Assembly: GCA_002293275.1 (NCBI GenBank) | Contig: DBCX01000037.1 | Span: 52,427 to 58,201, forward strand | Length of the DNA stretch: 5,775 bases | From: Cyanobacteria bacterium UBA947 | GTDB lineage: Bacteria > Cyanobacteriota > Vampirovibrionia > Gastranaerophilales > Gastranaerophilaceae | Direction of reading: 5' to 3' | Shown: piece by piece, positions 5,322 to 5,775 of the stretch | Layout: each line of letters begins with the position of its first letter | Position numbering within the stretch: position 1 is the first letter of the stretch | Notes under the pieces: model-generated | Seen by the model: only the letters and a program-made list of their open reading frames with translations | What the model was told of the DNA's origin: nothing | Database searches by the model: none | Translations under genes and position numbers: made by a program

Positions 5322-5350
5322 AAAAACCCCGCAGGTTTTGCGAGGTTTTT
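5322..5350 (-). terminator. Rho-independent terminator of the pilin-like gene
   Basis: Arms AAAAACCCCGC (5322-5332) and GCGAGGTTTTT (5340-5350) form an 11-bp stem with one C/A mismatch and a 7-nt loop. On the minus strand the right arm ends in a T-run (GGGGTTTTTAATTT), placed 24 bp after the stop of the pilin-like gene. The stem is A/T symmetric, so it would also work on the plus strand, but no plus gene ends here. It separates the pilin-like gene from the sigma gene. Confidence 0.85.
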
Positions 5351-5374
5351 AGCTTTTATGTTGTCTTGTTCGGA

Positions 5375-5775
5375 TTATCTGCCGTAAAGAACTGTTTTGC
5401 CGGCATCTGTTGCAGGCAATACAACCGTGCCACCGAAGTAAACAGGGTATACGTCAGACGGTGATTCAACTACGCAGGTATCTTCAGATCCTTCATCACA
5501 AACAGTCTGCGTGTTAGGACCTTTTTGACCGTTTACGTCAATAAGACCCACACAATAATTTGTTTCAGGTTCTTCTCCATCTTCTCCTGTTGCCGGGTTA
5601 AGATCGTCAACACCGTTCAACTGGCAGGTTGCATCAGCTTTCAGGTATGTGAACACCATACCGTCAGACATAAAGAACGAGCGGTAAGTATCGTCACCTG
5701 AAAAAGTGTCTCCAGGGGTAGCAGTACCTGTCGCCGTTGCAGCAGCGGCAAGAGTGGCACCTCTAAGCGTAACAT
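5375..5775 (-). CDS. Type IV pilin-like (pseudopilin) protein, C-terminal part, runs off window
   Basis: The open frame continues to the window edge, giving at least 132 C-terminal residues; the true start and the prepilin leader with N-terminal hydrophobic helix would lie beyond 5775, so the Met at 5671 is internal. Visible features are an Ala/Thr-rich stretch 'LAAAATATGTATPGD', 'FFMSDGMVFTYLKADATCQLNG' and 'NYCVGLIDVNGQKGPNTQTVCDEG', ending 'YFGGTVVLPATDAGKTVLYGR'. 'Ser-Asp-Gly-Met' followed by a 'DVNGxKGPN' motif is characteristic of type II secretion/type IV pilin-like proteins with many paralogues in Melainabacteria-like genomes. Four cysteines in the soluble part could form two disulfides, fitting an extracytoplasmic location. 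It is acidic. It is terminated by the hairpin at 5322-5350. The family call is from motif recognition, without the diagnostic N-terminus. Confidence 0.62.
   Translation of the reverse strand, partial: VTLRGATLAAAATATGTATPGDTFSGDDTYRSFFMSDGMVFTYLKADATCQLNGVDDLNPATGEDGEEPETNYCVGLIDVNGQKGPNTQTVCDEGSEDTCVVESPSDVYPVYFGGTVVLPATDAGKTVLYGR

Noticed and set aside
5322..5350. Reading the hairpin as a riboswitch or attenuator for the sigma gene
   Set aside because: It is a simple GC stem flanked by A and T runs 24 bp after the pilin-like stop, which fits an ordinary terminator; no aptamer-like structure or leader peptide is seen.

Overview
The window looks like an ordinary chromosomal stretch from a flagellated, diderm-type bacterium. 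The best guess is a gut-associated non-photosynthetic relative of cyanobacteria (Melainabacteria / Vampirovibrionia, order Gastranaerophilales). Three things suggest this: a cysteine-containing type IV pilin-like protein with the 'IDVNGQKGPN' signature typical of the many pseudopilins in such genomes; flagellar FlhB close to a FliA-like sigma factor; and several genes lacking a Shine-Dalgarno sequence. The assignment is an inference from protein style, not from a marker gene.

Left part (1-750). A 68-residue Cro/C1-type helix-turn-helix protein (minus strand) is divergent from an unannotated 59-residue plus-strand ORF with a perfect Shine-Dalgarno. The AT-rich space between them carries a sigma70 promoter and a perfect 18-bp palindrome made of TACTAAAA half-sites, which looks like the operator of the HTH protein. 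The 59-residue gene runs tail-to-tail into rpsU (ribosomal protein bS21, minus strand). A perfect 20-bp palindrome covers both stop codons. rpsU has its own near-consensus promoter, whose -35 box overlaps the stop codon of the next gene.

Middle part (752-3510). A YibE/F-family membrane protein (minus strand) and a 16-repeat TPR protein (plus strand) diverge with only 14 bp between their start codons. Neither has a ribosome binding site; each has a -10-like hexamer exactly 6 nt before its ATG, which suggests leaderless mRNAs.

Right part (3511-5775). flhB (flagellar type III export switch protein, plus strand) follows the TPR gene by 24 bp and overlaps tail-to-tail by 7 bp with a FliA-like sigma factor gene (minus strand). 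FlhB has NPIH in place of the usual NPTH autocleavage site. Upstream of the sigma gene are an AT-rich hairpin and a strong rho-independent terminator, and then the 3' part of a type IV pilin-like gene that runs off the window.

I see no CRISPR array, insertion sequence, tRNA or rRNA. No obviously new multi-gene system is visible. The most interesting observations are the recurrent TANNNT-N6-ATG start architecture (putative leaderless genes), the small HTH/ORF module with its operator, the NPIH variant of FlhB, and the sigma factor in which domain 3 is replaced by an acidic stretch.
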